From positions 33,728,001 to 33,792,000 of the forward strand of contig CM060733.1 in assembly GCA_030704615.1 (NCBI GenBank): a stretch of DNA of 64,000 nucleotides, in the 5' to 3' direction. The stretch comes from Takakia lepidozioides (lineage: Eukaryota; Streptophyta; Takakiopsida; Takakiales; Takakiaceae). Made by a program: the position numbers and the translations under genes. Position 1 is the stretch's first letter. The number at the start of each line of letters is the position of its first letter. The notes under the pieces were generated by a model. It was given only the letters and a program-made list of their open reading frames with translations. It was not told the DNA's origin and ran no database searches. Shown in pieces: positions 47,001-59,136 of this stretch.

Positions 47001-50000
47001 AAATTGGCCCGCAAGTCCTTGATCTGCAACAAAGAAAGAACACTCGCTATAAAACCTGATACCAAAAGAAACATCAGCTTTGTCTGCACAAAAAGCAAGG
47101 TAAGTAACCAACCTGGGTGGCAAAGAGAATCTTGAAGGAGAATACCCGCAACTTGGCTTCCATTCTTGGGACCCTCATCATTTCAAGAAAAAACTGCAGA
47201 TAAAGAAACACACCAACACAGAGTGAACAGCCTGAAGTTTGACTTGGATCCTTCTGAAAAGTTTGACCATGGAAGTTCACCATTCAAGAGAATGTTGAGG
47301 GTGGCTTGCCAAGAGGACAAAGCATCAAAACCTGAAGATAAACCCACCTGTTCACACTTCCCTAAGGTGTCTTTGTCACCACCAAAATTCTGCACTCATC
47401 ACCAGATCACATCAGCATAAGCACATGAATCTGGACAAACAGCTCACCTGGCATTTTTGCATGAGCTCTCACAAAATTACTCGGGTTCTTCTTTTCTGTA
47501 TGACAATTTCCAGATATTGTAGACCTCACATGCAAGATATGAAACAGAGATAGCAGATACACTGAACCTTGCTATCTAAGAAAATAAATTGCTACCAGTA
47601 AGGCAAAGTGAACTTCCTACCCTCAACATATCCATCTCTTCTTTTGTTGGGCAGTTCTTGATAAGATTTTCCACCTGGTCCATATCTAAGACAGATGCAT
47701 CCAAGGCCAGTACCGCGTTCTGAACACAACATGCTCACGTTATTGCCACAAGGAACGCTGATATACTGAGCTAATCAACTCCACACATGACAAACAAACA
47801 TCAAAAACACAACATTCCTGGTCTCAGTGCTACTGTCAAACATCCAACCCCCTTAGATACACCTCAATCAGAATCAAAATAATGGCTTCACGACAATGGC
47901 TCAGAATGCAATGACAATCACTTACAATCACGGCTGGCAACGGCATCTTGACCTTTGTGAGCATAATCTCACAATTGTTTGCTCTCCGAAGGTCAACCTG
48001 CGTCCCACAATGCACCAGACCATGTCAGGAAGGCTTCTGTAATCCATAATCAATGTTATGAAATATGGCATTTTATATTTTCAAGCTGTGTGACAGGTGG
48101 GTGAAAAAGGAGTAAGACACCATACCAGATGCACCTTCTCCTGCTTAGCAACGGCACGCCGGGCCCCAGCTTTATCCCCAGCGCCAGCATTTGCAGCTGG
48201 AGCTGCTGCTGAAAACAGGCTTTCCAATTCTGTCATGTCAAACTCAGGTGCTCTGCCAGACCCACTAACCATTTTCAGCAATCTCCCATTCCTTTGGATA
48301 GAATGCAAAGTATCACAGCCTCAGTTTAACCCACAAAGAACTCGTCACAGGCTCAAACGCAGTTCAAGGTATGAGAAAATAAACTCAAAATCACAAATCA
48401 TATTCTAAGATCTACTGTACCAGAATCTATAATGCTTTCTACTAGGTCTAGCACAATGTGAGCTTGGATTATGAGATGGGCATTGATAAGCGGGAAAGTT
48501 GGTCTAGTGCTAGTTTAAGCACCATACTGTCACTGCAAGTAAATTAATGATTTATATTAGAATGGCTGGAGATATCAACAGGAGGCCTACCTGGACTGGT
48601 CTTCTTGTTTCTGGTTCTCAGCCCACAGGCTGCCTTGCACAGCACGTGTCACTTTCACCCAGTGAAGGGGCCTTAGAGATGCTTTCTTGGGAAGAGGAGG
48701 TGCAGCGGCAGCAGCAGCTACTGGTACAGGAGGTGTGGGAGCTAGGGAGCTCCGACCCCGCCCACCAGGTAGCAATGGTGCGGCAAGAGGATCCCCTCTA
48801 CCTCTGCCAGGTGGAAGGGATGCAGGGGGAGGCCCCACAGGGCCTGTACCACCTGGGGGTGGTGGAGGTGGAGGGCCACCACGACCTCTACCAAGGGGAG
48901 GGGGAGGAGGAGGGGCAGGAGCACCAGGCTTTCCTAGAGGGGGTGCCGGAGGAGGTGGAGGAGCACCTGGCTTGCCTGGAGGGGGGGGAGGGGGAGGAGG
49001 GGGAGCACCTGACTTTCGTGGTGGTGGAGGGGGCGGAGGTGGTGGAGCAGGTGCACCAGTCCGTAGGGGTGGTGGCGGCGGTGGTGGAGGGACAGCACCA
49101 CCTGACCGAGGTGGAGGTGGAGGGGTTGGAGGGGGTGGAGCACCACCTGACCGTGGTGGTGGGGGAGGGGGGGGCGGGGGAGGTGCAACACCAAGTCGCT
49201 GTGTTGGAGGGGGAGGAGGTGGTGGGGGAGGGGCACTGCCAAATCGTGGAGGAGGGGGAGGGGGGGAGGAGGTGGAGGAGGTGGGCCACTGCTGGGACGT
49301 TGTGCAAAGGGAGGAGGAGGAGGTGGTGGTGGTGGTGGTGGTGGAGCAGCAGCAGCAGCACGTGCAGGTCGGAGAGGGGGAGGAGGAGGGGGTGGAGGAG
49401 GGGGAGCAGCACCCACGGGTCTTGTAGGGGGAGGAGGTGGGGGAGGAGGTGGGGCTACTGTACATGTACGAAGTGGAGGTGGTGGTGGTGGCGGTGGGGG
49501 TGGTGGAGCAAAAAGTTGCTTGACCCTAAGAGGGGAGTTTGGAGCAGACCGTGCGTCATGACTGCCATTCATGTCACCTGGAAGTAACTTCTCCAACTGC
49601 TCCTGGAAGCCACTGACAGTCATCTGCTGCTGGAGGAACCTAAGAGCAGCATCCCCATGACCATCCACCCAATCACCACTGCTAAATAGCTCCTGAACTT
49701 TTGCAAAAGCCTCCATTGGCAAACCTCCCTTTTCTTCACCACCCAACATAACCACAGGAGCTATTGGTGAAGGAGAAACTTCTGTCTCATTGAATAGAAC
49801 CTGTCAAGACAAATGCCATCAAGACAGCTTCAATAAAGTAATGAAGTGCTTGCCGATGCAACTCTCAACCCTAAAGCCTTAAATAGATAGACTAAAATAC
49901 ATTTGGTAGTAACAGGTGCCACGGGCAACTAATGCTGCGAGTGTTCGAGACCAAAAAAACCATCTACTCACCTCTGCCTTGAAGTCCTTGGGATAGCGTT

Positions 50001-51273
50001 CTTTTGCATTCCATAGAATATCTATGTCATCCCTTGTAAGAATCAGAATGTTGGACCTGATGAATGCTGTGTTGAACATGATCCGAAACATCATCTCCTC
50101 CCTTTCAGAGTCGCTCTCCAGATTGACACACTCCAGCACAACGTCACCTTTCACCGCACATTGCACATCGATCTTCACTACGTCGCAATCAATCTGTGAC
50201 ATTTAACAGTAATTGGGGTGACGACCAAACCTCAATCAGCCCAACCATAGGTCATACACCTACAAGTCAAGACGACCTAAGAAACCACTTCGGAAGTCCT
50301 CACCTGGCGATAATGGCGTACTCTCTTCTTTCCCTGTGAGAATAGCATCTGCGTCATGCGAGTTCCCTTTAATCTTGGATCCTGTCCGTAAAGCCGAACC
50401 AAAGGCCTGCAACCTCCTTCTGAATCAAAACCGGGAACTACCCTAAACATAAGACAGTCTAACGTAAGGGCACGGTCAGGTGGTGGCCATTCGGGTGCAT
50501 TATTTCGTCTGGCAACGTACTGAAGATACCGGAGCTGAGAGGGCATCGGATTGAGGGGCGATAGAAGTGGTAGCAATCCTTTGGGAGCCTCTTTATGAAG
50601 CATATCCAAGGTCTTCTGCTCCCCCGTCTGAAGTTTCCTGTATATAAGAAATGATGATAGTATGAAGGCAAGCAATGGCCAGCCTCCCCTTTCACAATGC
50701 ATCAACACGATATTCTGACTGCCTTCCAAAGACAGCCAGCTATCACTGGACCGCAGAAAATGGTGAATCATCTCCATTGACAGGATAGGGCAACCTTCAT
50801 ATTGTTTGGGATAATCCATCACTGTCATATCATACTGCGACAGAATTTCAGTGAGCTGGCTCTTTCTTTCACCCTCCCTAAAATTGAACACCAGATAGGA
50901 AGAGTCTGGGAACTGCTCATGGAGCTGCGTCGCAATATGTCGCATGTAAATCTTGTAGGTCTCCTCTTCAAACACATCGGTGGAAAAACACGAATCAAAC
51001 ACTGCGAGGCACACACATAGATGTATCAATCCCCCATTGCACTACAAATTCACTCCAAACCAATCTACAAGTGACAATTACAAGTTCAAAAGCACAGCCT
51101 TGAAGATGAACAAGCACAACAATCTCATCTCATCTCGATAAAACGCAAATCACCACGCCCGAACAAACATCAGAAACGCGGCAAGTAAAAGATGTGTTAC
51201 CGTAAACGCGCTCAGTGATTTCAAGAAGGCCATCTGGTGGCCTTCTATAAAACAACCTACGAAACAGCGACAT
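44017..51273 (-). CDS. Class II formin with PTEN-like domain, 17 exons
   Basis: Exons: 51201-51273, 50304-51001, 49972-50193, 48591-49800, 48126-48252, 47926-47997, 47621-47719, 47348-47389, 47113-47193, 46973-47023, 46632-46713, 45836-45930, 45561-45632, 45041-45157, 44673-44741, 44429-44495, 44017-44195. Together they give about 1,118 residues. The PTEN-like part (FYRRPPDGLLEITERVYVF...) has MHCERGGWPLLAF, where the P-loop of active PTEN needs HCxxGxxR. The catalytic Arg is absent, so it should bind lipid without phosphatase action. A C2-like part follows, then a long polyproline FH1 (about 49510-48690), then FH2 from LRPLHWVKVTRAVQGSLW through the core MQTILSLGNALNSGTARG and KLTDTRARNNKMTLMHYLCK. 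FH2 nucleates and caps actin filaments. One base is missing in the seven-G run at 49260-49266 (plus strand), which shifts the FH1 frame; exon 4 is one base short of its expected phase. Confidence 0.92.
46240..46565. repeat. Three tandem copies of a 108-109 bp unit in a formin intron
   Basis: Copies start at 46240, 46348 and 46457 with TCGACCAGCTCTTTAGGCTT and end CATCATCAGCCCTCC. The first two are nearly identical, the third slightly diverged. The array lies wholly within the intron between exons 11 and 12 of the minus-strand formin. Confidence 0.92.
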
Positions 51274-52705
51274 ACTCCCATGCACAAGTCCACGCCCCTG
51301 CCCTTCCCCTGCTTCACCAACCTAATCTTATGCCCGCCGCAGCCCAGTCAAGCCCCCTTTCTCACCTTCTCCAGCTGCCCACCGTCAGTCCACATCCCCC
51401 ACACCCCAATCCCACAACCGAGCAGATCCAATCAAGAAATGCCTAACCCAATGACACCCTCAATGCGTTCCATACGCCACCGACAAAGGGATCACAGACT
51501 GCATGCCCACAACCACAACTTTTCTTGTTCCAAACTGCTGCCTCTCTACGCCATAGCCGGGCATTCAAAGCTCCAGGAAGCAAGGGACGGTAGAAAGAAG
51601 GCAGACTCTCTTTCTCACTGAGGGTTTCTTTTGCATTTCCTCATACTCTGGATTTGCCCACATTCTTTTATACATGACATGTTTTGTGACACATCATGGG
51701 TTGTTTTGTTGCCAATCTTTTTTTGGGCTGTTCATCACACTGAGGCATTTTTTGCGGTTGAGATCGGAGTTGCAACAGAGCTTCTGTTGCCCCTATTGGT
51801 GGGATGCAGGCTACTGTCCAATCAGTTGTCAACAAAAGCTACCCAAATTGGGCACATCATCCACTTACAATCAAAGCTTAGATAATTCTCTGAGTATTCA
51901 CCAAATTAGGTTATGGTTGTCAGAGATGGATTAAGGAAGCTCTCCCCTAAACAGTTTCAAGGAAACTAAGTAGGTATTCCTGAAGTCTACAGAGGTAGGG
52001 ATAGTTTTACTGGTGAATTGCAAAGTGAGGTACATGATAGGATCCAAGGTGTTGCAGCTTTCAGTAGTCGTGAGAGCTCAGTTTGATGCACTGCTCTGAC
52101 ATCTTCATATTCTTTCTTGTAGGAAAAAGCAATCCTGCTGGAATGAACAAGAATATGATCATCTGCTTAGTAAAACCTGAGAGGTATGTTAATGCACACT
52201 GCTCTGGGTCCAGTCTCAAGTACTTTCAGTGAGCTGTGTTACTTTTCTGAGGAGGGCCTTTGCTGGGAGAAAATGACTGAAGGGGGTTATTCAGCTGGAT
52301 CAACCTTATGCATTAAGGCGTCGATTTCCAATAGACGCATGTCGCGAGATCTTAAGCCTGTAATCAATAATGGCCAAGTCAGATGTAGTGAAACCAAATA
52401 ATCAACTTGCATGCAAATTAACCCTGCCTCGCAGAAGCAGCTTCAACACCCTCCAACGGTGTTCCTACACAAGGGAGCTTGGTGGAAATAATCAGTGGGG
52501 AAGAGGAGGCAAGAATTGGTATCTAAAGTTGATTTCTTCTCAAAGAATGCACTCAAGTATCAAGAGAATGATTGGCTTGTAAGGAGTTGGCTTGTTGCAG
52601 CTGAGAGTTCCACAAGTCTCCCACTTTCTATCTCCCACTTTCAAAGTGGAGCGAATATTGCTGAGAGACCTGGTAATCCAGTTTTCCTTCCTCTACACAT
52701 TAAAA
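51274..52705. other. Formin upstream region and intergenic
   Basis: The part nearest 51274 should hold the formin 5' UTR and promoter. No conserved coding segment was found in the rest. The right end holds the 3' UTR of the minus-strand FKBP gene. Confidence 0.45.
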
Positions 52706-54341
52706 TCAAGAGGGTGCAATGGAGACCCTTTGAAGCTGCACAACATACTCAAGTGAAGCTCCACCTGGAACCCTCACACCTTCACCCAGGATTGCACCAG
52801 TGTCCCCAAAGCCAAGTTCCGGTGGGATGATGACTCGTCTTTTGCCACCCACTTTCATGGACCGAAGTGCATATTCCAAGCCGTCGCACATGCCCCGTGA
52901 GTAAGGTCTGGCTCCAAAGACAAAGGCCAGAGAGCGCTGGTTTCCAGACAAGGTGTCCACAAAGACTTCGCCTGTACTCACAACTTTCCCTAATAGATCA
53001 ACCACCACCAAGTCACTCCGTTGGGGAGAAGACCCTCCTCCCGCTCGCAAATCCGCGTAGTGAATGTTATTTGGAAGGATAACTTCTTTTGCACTCTCTA
53101 CATCCCTGGATATATCAGCAGAAGTACCCTCAGTGCTGACCTTACACTAAAAACTTATGTGCAACATTGCAGTCATTCAAGTTAGTCTTCTTGTATCTGC
53201 TTTTCTATAGAGGAAGTCGACAAGAACGGAAAATCTGCTCAAAGTGAGATATAATTCAGCTGGTTCAGAGGAAAAGCCTCTACAGGGATGTGCTGAGGTG
53301 AGCATCAGGCGTCTGGGATAGATCAGTTAAGGCTCATATCTGAAATGACCTAGGACGTCTACCAAAATGCCAGAACCAAAAAGACTGCTGGATGAGCATG
53401 GTGATTGGTAGACAGCTAGCTTAATCCAACCTTATCACTGGACGTTCGGCATATTATACTTCTACTTTACTACCGGACCCAAACGGACAGGAAAACAGCC
53501 ACACGAGCACCAATGCAAGCTCTACAGAAATTGGCGAGGCAGAACATATAATGAGAGATGAGAGGCTCTAATCCAGATTATTCCTCATCACTGGTAGAGT
53601 GTATGTTTGCTGGTGTTATGGTTCTTCCAAGTACTTGTGCTGAATTTCAAGTGATTGCAATCTAGTTTTCCCTGCACCAGAGTCTTCTCTCATAGAAACC
53701 CTTATTCGATGGCAACAATGTCTAGGCAGGATGACACGCTACTCAAGGAATTTGGCATGGAGGCACCGAATAATTCTGTCCACTAGTATTCTTAAGACTT
53801 CTGGCCATCTGCAAGTGTCGAACTGTTAGCCTTGAGCATAATAAGTGTACCTGGTTCCCTGCTCCTCCAAAAATACTTCCGTGCGCGTCTTAATCTGCTC
53901 CGAGATCACACCAAAGGCAAGCAGTCCCACCCATGCTAACCCCGCTCCCAGTCCGAATCTGCGAGTGAGAGACGATGCTATCCAATCTGTTGAGTCTGCC
54001 GACCTAGTTTCACCCCTCTTTGTGCGCGCACTTGCTGCATCTCCATTATTTCCCCCGTCTTGCAATGCCCGTCTTTCCGAAGACTCTCCTACTTCAGTCT
54101 CAGACGGTGAGGGGGACGCCGATGTAGTGGAGTCATCCGAGGCCGAGCAACGGACTACCCAACTTTGCTGCGCTGCTTTTAGAAAGACTGATGTTGCTGA
54201 AGGTGGAATTGCGTTTGAGGATAGCAATAGCGGATTTGCGGAGAGGGGCCTGAGCTTCCTATCACAGTGCGATGTGACAGAAGAGGGTGCGTGCAGCAGG
54301 CATGGCGCACTCATGGCCATCACTCCAAATGCTTCAAACAT
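52706..54341 (-). CDS. FKBP17-2: Chloroplast FKBP-type peptidyl-prolyl isomerase, FKBP17-2 type
   Basis: Exon 1 is 53851-54341 and exon 2 is 52706-53105, giving 296 residues from the first ATG, or 289 from the MAMSAP Met. The N-terminus is a Ser/Ala-rich plastid transit region. A conserved block DWIASSLTRRFGLGAGLAWV with a hydrophobic segment precedes the isomerase domain, as in plant FKBP17-2. The FKBP domain shows VVVDLLGKVVSTGEVFVDT, GMCDGLEYALRSMKVGGKRR, VIIPPELGFGD and LEYVVQLQRVSIAP. Proteins of this group sit in or at the thylakoid; several lack full isomerase residues, and their clients are not known. The model is longer than the Arabidopsis protein because of a low-complexity linker after the transit peptide. 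No damage is visible. Confidence 0.9.
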
Positions 54342-55743
54342 TCCTAAGATTGCTTCGGGAAAGATACAAAGGCTTTGAGCTCGACATCCGTGGTCAGACT
54401 CATGGTGAAAAGTGAGCTACATCTTCTTGCGGTGCGAGATTTTTTCTTTCTCCGAAAAAGGGGACAGAGGCCCTTCAAATCAGATTGAAAGCGAGAAAAA
54501 TGTAAGAGCCGTGAGGCTGACAAATGAGCTTCCACCAAAGTTACGGACAGAAACAGTGAAACAAGGTGCAAGATGATGACTCTGAGAATATATTCTGCGA
54601 CTTCAATCGCTCTTATTAGCAGTCCTGTTTTCGGGGTTATCTTTGCTTTCACTTTGCAGAAGAGATTTGTCTCGAATCCAGCAGGCTTTCTTCAACACAA
54701 CATTTTCATAAACAATATCACATCTGACATCACATTTACATTTGTATCCCCAAAAAGGTCTCAAGTGAAGAAGTCATTCTGAAAATGCAGATCACAGTCC
54801 TAACATGGGAGCTCAGCACTCGACCACGTCCTCATGTGACATTGGAAGCTCGGTGACCACAACTATTAGTAATCAGGGAACATTTGCTGGTGAAGATTGA
54901 CAAAGTACAATTTGATGATCCATCTTCGCAGCTAGAGGCATAAGGAACTCAACTACAGGAAGGAATGAAAGGAAGGGAAGAAACAGAGTATGCAGGCAGA
55001 TTAAAGGCAAGAGGCTCAAGAGGCAAGAGGCAAAATGAAACAATACTTTTCAAGGATTCACATTTTCTCAAATTGACAACCCTGCCTGGCAGCAGTGATT
55101 GGAAAGATCTTTGCAAAAAAGTAGAACTCTGCTCACAGTGAATGGCACAGAACTGTGTACACTATCAAGTTGGTGATACTGCAAAACTGTAACTCTCCTC
55201 TCTTATACAACATATCTAAAAACTGACTGCCAAATAGCTCTTGAAAAGTGCAAGAGGAAGTTGCATAAGCCCGCACAGGATGATCTATTGAATACAAGAA
55301 AGATAAAGATGTTGTTAAACTCAAAAAGCAAACAGAAAGTTCATGGTTGGGCAAATGAAGCTGCTTACATCTGGTTTAGGTTAACAGGTAGCACATGGGA
55401 ACACAGTAAACCTAATGTCTTCACCAGCACAAAGGCAATCCGTTGCAAATTACCTGGAATTCTGAACAGGCTCAAACTCAATCGAAGGCTTCGACCCCAA
55501 TAGCATTTACCATCTCCTTGCAGGGAGATCCAAATTTCATTGAACTGTTTTGGAGTTTGACTAACTCTTGAGACTATATGCCAAGTTCCATCATGCAAAG
55601 TTTAAAGCAATCTTACACAACCTCATATAGGAAGTCCGATACAGAAGCTGACATTCTGCATATCAACCAGGAAACAAGTGAAGGCAATATGGTGCAAACT
55701 TTACTGCAAAAATAGAGAACGGTCCCACCACCTGGGAATAGTC
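54342..55743. other. Intergenic, no gene recognised
   Basis: This 1.4-kb stretch contains the FKBP promoter side and the 3' UTR of the ribosomal protein gene. Short frames occur but none is conserved. Confidence 0.5.
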
Positions 55744-57002
55744 TTAGTAGACAGGAGTCTTCTCTACATCCTCCAGCACGCTTATCTTGTGGGGCTTAGC
55801 CAGAAAATCAGTGAATTCCTGGAAAGGAGACTTAGAGAAACGTGTCTCCTTCCACAAATCTGGAGTCAAAAATCCGTAGGTCTTCAACAAACATTCGAAG
55901 GTTGCCTGCAGCATCCATCCATCCCAACAGCTGTAAGAAAGGAATCCAGAATAGGGGCTCCTTCCCAAGAGATGATCACAGTACAAAGACAGCATCAATG
56001 CAGACTAAGGGAAGATTAAAGGTGATGATTCAGTAAATATCCAGTTACGGTGAGTTCAACTTTAGGGTGCCATATTATCAAATTCATGAAGACTTCAGTG
56101 ACTACCAATACAGGCTATCACGACACCGAAATCTAGTAGGAGGAACTCGTCCAAAGCTTCGCAATACTCAGATGACAGGCAAGACACGGCAGAACCTTTG
56201 ATATCACTGAACACAAACACAGGCCCTCCCAAGAGCAAATTTTCTACGGCACATGCATGGCCTCCAATTCTTCGAGGTTGCCTCCTAACGACACTGAAGG
56301 AAGATAAAAGTTCAATAACAATTTGCACACCTTGACAAAGTTCCCCAGAGTCTTGGTGGAGCCACGGGATGAAGTGAACACGTCATCGATCCCAGCAAAC
56401 TGCAAGACCTTCTTGGGCACGCGGGCAGCCACGATACCCGATCCTCTTGGAGCAGGAACTAACCTGACCGTCACAGAGCCGCACTTGCCAGTCACCTTGC
56501 AGGGTACAGTGTGGGGCTTTCCAATTTTGTTACCCCAGTACCCTCTTCGGACGGGGATAACAGACAGCTTTGCCAGAATGATGGCACCCCGGATTGCAGT
56601 GGCCACCTCCTTGCTGCACTTCACTCCAAGCCCGACATGGCCATTGCTGTCCCCAACCACAACGAAAGCCTTGAACCTGGTGCGCTGCCCAGCCCGGGTT
56701 TGCTTCTGCACCGGCATAATTTTCATCACCTCATCCTTCAATGCAGCTCCCAGAAAGAACTCCACAATCTGGTGCTCCTTGATTGGCAGCGAGAACAGGT
56801 ATATCTGCTCCAGAGACTTGATCTTGCCGTCCTTCACCAACCTCCCCAGCTTGGTCACCGGCACCCATTTCTCCTCCTCTTCACGCTTGGGACCGCGTCG
56901 GCCACCTCTGCGATCGCCCCGGCCTCTGTCCCCACGGCCTCCCCTGTCGCCCCGACCAAAGCCACGGCCAAAGCCGCCCCGCTCACCTCCCCTCTCCGCC
57001 AT
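55744..57002 (-). CDS. RPS2: 40S ribosomal protein S2 (uS5), two exons
   Basis: Exon 1 is 56331-57002 and exon 2 is 55744-55905, in phase 0, giving 277 residues, close to the 270-290 usual for plants. The N-terminal Gly/Arg-rich tail (RGG repeats), the uS5 core ([38 protein letters not shown]) and the motif [20 protein letters not shown] are all present, as is the eukaryotic C-terminus ([20 protein letters not shown]). The protein lies at the mRNA entry of the small subunit and helps decoding accuracy. The gene looks intact. Telo-box sequences lie just upstream. Confidence 0.97.
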
Positions 57003-57088
57003 CGCTGCTGCACTTGCAGCTCCTGCGCTTCGAAGAGAGAGAAAAAGGGCGATGGCGTAGCGCCGCTCTCCCCTTCACCCCTCCCGAC

Positions 57089-57232
57089 CCTGCCCCCAAC
57101 CCTAACCCTAGCTCTGTCTGGACGACATCCATCCATTTCTATCATCCAGATTCTCGGTCCCGTCACACTTCCCGAGCCTGCCCCCAACCCTAGCTCTGTC
57201 TGGACGACATCCATCCATTTCTGTCATCCAGA
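57089..57232. promoter_or_regulatory. Duplicated telo-box region upstream of RPS2
   Basis: AACCCTAACCCTAG at 57098-57111 and AACCCTA at 57186-57192 match the plant telo-box (AAACCCTA core), common in promoters of ribosomal protein genes and bound by telomere-repeat-binding factors. They lie within an imperfect tandem duplication of about 88 bp (units starting near 57089 and 57177, sharing TCTGTCTGGACGACATCCAT). Position (90-190 bases before the start codon) fits a core promoter or 5' UTR. Confidence 0.65.
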
Positions 57233-57402
57233 AAACTGGGGACGAGTAGCCCCAGTTTGGCCAAAAGTGGGGACTAGTTAAGAAACTGGGGACTGGCTAT
57301 CATTTTGGGATGTTATTCCGGGAGGCTTCTCTTTCCTCCTTGGAGAGCAAGTTGGCTTATTTACTGACCAGGGTGTGTGTGCCTCATGGTGTAACCAGGA
57401 TC

Positions 57403-57840
57403 GCTGCTGCTGGAACAAGTTGCCCCCCAAAGGATGGCGCAATCTCTAATCTCTACTCCACCCTTGACCGCCTCTCATTGTTGACCGCCTCTCCTGAATT
57501 CGATAGAGATGTCAACTGGCGTCACATCCGGACTTCATCAAAACCCTCCCCCCTCCACTTTCGCTAATTATCACGCCTTACTAGCCTAAAGCCCTCTGTC
57601 CTAGCTTTGGATTTTCCTTCTCTATATGCTTGTTTTCTTTCATAAGCCTTCGCGCTAGAAAATCCAAAGCTAGGACAGAGGGCGTTAGGCTAGTAAGGCG
57701 TGATAATTAGCGAAAGTGGAGGGAGGAGGGTATTGATGAAGTCCGGATGTGACGCCAGTTGACATCTCTATCGAATTCAGGAGAGGCGGTCAACGGTGGA
57801 GTAGAGCCTTTCAGGGGCAACTTGCTCCAGCTGCAGCGAT
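57403..57840. repeat. Long hairpin: inverted repeat with arms of about 200 bp
   Basis: The left arm (about 57403-57616) and the right arm (57658-57840) are near-perfect reverse complements around a 41-base loop. The inner block is strongest: TAGTAAGGCGTGATAATTAG on the right mirrors the left. The left arm has small extra segments, including a duplicated GACCGCCTCTC. No ORF lies inside. A fragment of the same sequence recurs near 58430-58540 (GATTGCGCCATCCTTTCAGG, and CTCATGGTGTAA). It fits a MITE-type transposon or a young small-RNA hairpin locus. Confidence 0.85.
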
Positions 57841-58732
57841 ACTGCAAAGTGCTGACACATTGGATTCCTTGGAGCCCCCATGTCGATTTGATGGACTCGT
57901 GGATTGCAGCTGCATTTTGTGGAGCTCTTTGGATCCTATTTGGTTCTTGGGTTTGCCACTCATGAATGGTCTGTAGTTTGATCCAGGGGAGTGGACCTAG
58001 ATGGATACCCCCAACTCCATTCTTTGGGTACATGGGAGAGCTGGGCTACACCCGGCTTGTCCCAACTTCTTCTTTTTCCAGAAAGTAGAACTCTTAGTGG
58101 GCTCTCCCTCATAGCACCTGTCGGAAACCACTTTGAAAGGATGTCTGACGGAAGGATTGAACAGTGAAGATAGCTATTTTTTTCTTGAAACTCTACAATC
58201 GTATTTTTCCCAACCAAGAATTTTTCTCCTTTCTTTCCTCCATAGCTCGCTGTTATTTTCCTTTTTTCTTTTTGGTTACAGGGTAGGATCTCCTCTAGTT
58301 TAAGTCTTCATGGCTTTTTCGAGGTTATCTTTTCGTTGATCACTTGTTCATTTTGGTTCTTTTCCATTTTGGTCCTTTTCGACCCTCGGTTTATAAAGTT
58401 TTAAGGGCAAATCGATTGCGAAAAGTTGAGATTGCGCCATCCTTTCAGGGGCAAATGGCAGATCTTCTCCCTTCGGGAAGTTAGTCCATCCATCACTGAC
58501 TACGGTGTGTGTACCTCATGGTGTAATAACTTGATGAATTAGGAGTATACTGCAATTTCAAGGCCTCCGTTTCCCTCTCCTTCTGTAGTATGTAAATTCA
58601 TTGCTAGGATCAACAACTTGCAATACAGATGATGGTATTAATAAAAATGTTTCTAACTTCTCACATGTATTTGCTTTTGGGAAAAATTGCACGGAAACCC
58701 CAATTGCACTAGAACCCAAGGAAATAATAACC
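57841..58732. other. No gene; partial repeat copies
   Basis: Apart from short stretches shared with the left flank of the hairpin (near 58430-58540), nothing recognisable is present. Confidence 0.4.
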
Positions 58733-59136
58733 TTAGGAAGGATCCATGAGGTGTATTTTACACCTGCATTTCCATAAATTCCACAAGGTTAGTGCGAGTA
58801 AAGAGGAATTCCAACAGTTTGATGCCAGGGTTGATTCACAGTGGCCCAATTGGAGTAAAAACTTCGCACATAGCCCAAACAGAGAGAAACAGGAAAATAG
58901 GGAAACAGGGATATCATTGGTAGTCAATGATATCTCAATGCTCGATCAATTACATTTGACCAATGAGACAGGTTTGACAACACATGTTCGCGGGCATGTG
59001 AGAGGATTGACATGTTGTTAGCAAGTATCCATAAAAATGCCCCGACTTTTGCAGACCAGTGTTTCCACCATACCTCAGGCCAAACCAGATTCCAAGTGAT
59101 GGGCTTGTCTGAAAGCCACGACCACTTAGCATCCAA
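58733..59136 (-). pseudogene. Remnant of a plant LINE C-terminus (zf-RVT type)
   Basis: The minus strand reads NLVWPEVWWKHWSAKVGAFL followed by WILANNMSIL, then after a frame change LLALTLWNLWKCR. This follows the pattern of the reverse-transcriptase zinc-binding domain of plant LINEs (W..lW....w..Kv..FlW.l..n.l, later LW.lW..Rc). The zinc Cys residues between are not clear. It is a short, frame-broken fragment. Confidence 0.5.

Noticed and set aside
48547-49587. Long plus-strand frames (246 and 346 codons) rich in Gly, Val and Glu
   Set aside because: They are antisense to the polyproline FH1 exon of the formin; low-complexity proline codons give open complementary frames.
56323-57281. Plus-strand frames of 245 and 256 codons
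   Set aside because: They run antisense to the ribosomal protein S2 coding exon and its promoter, with no domain of their own.
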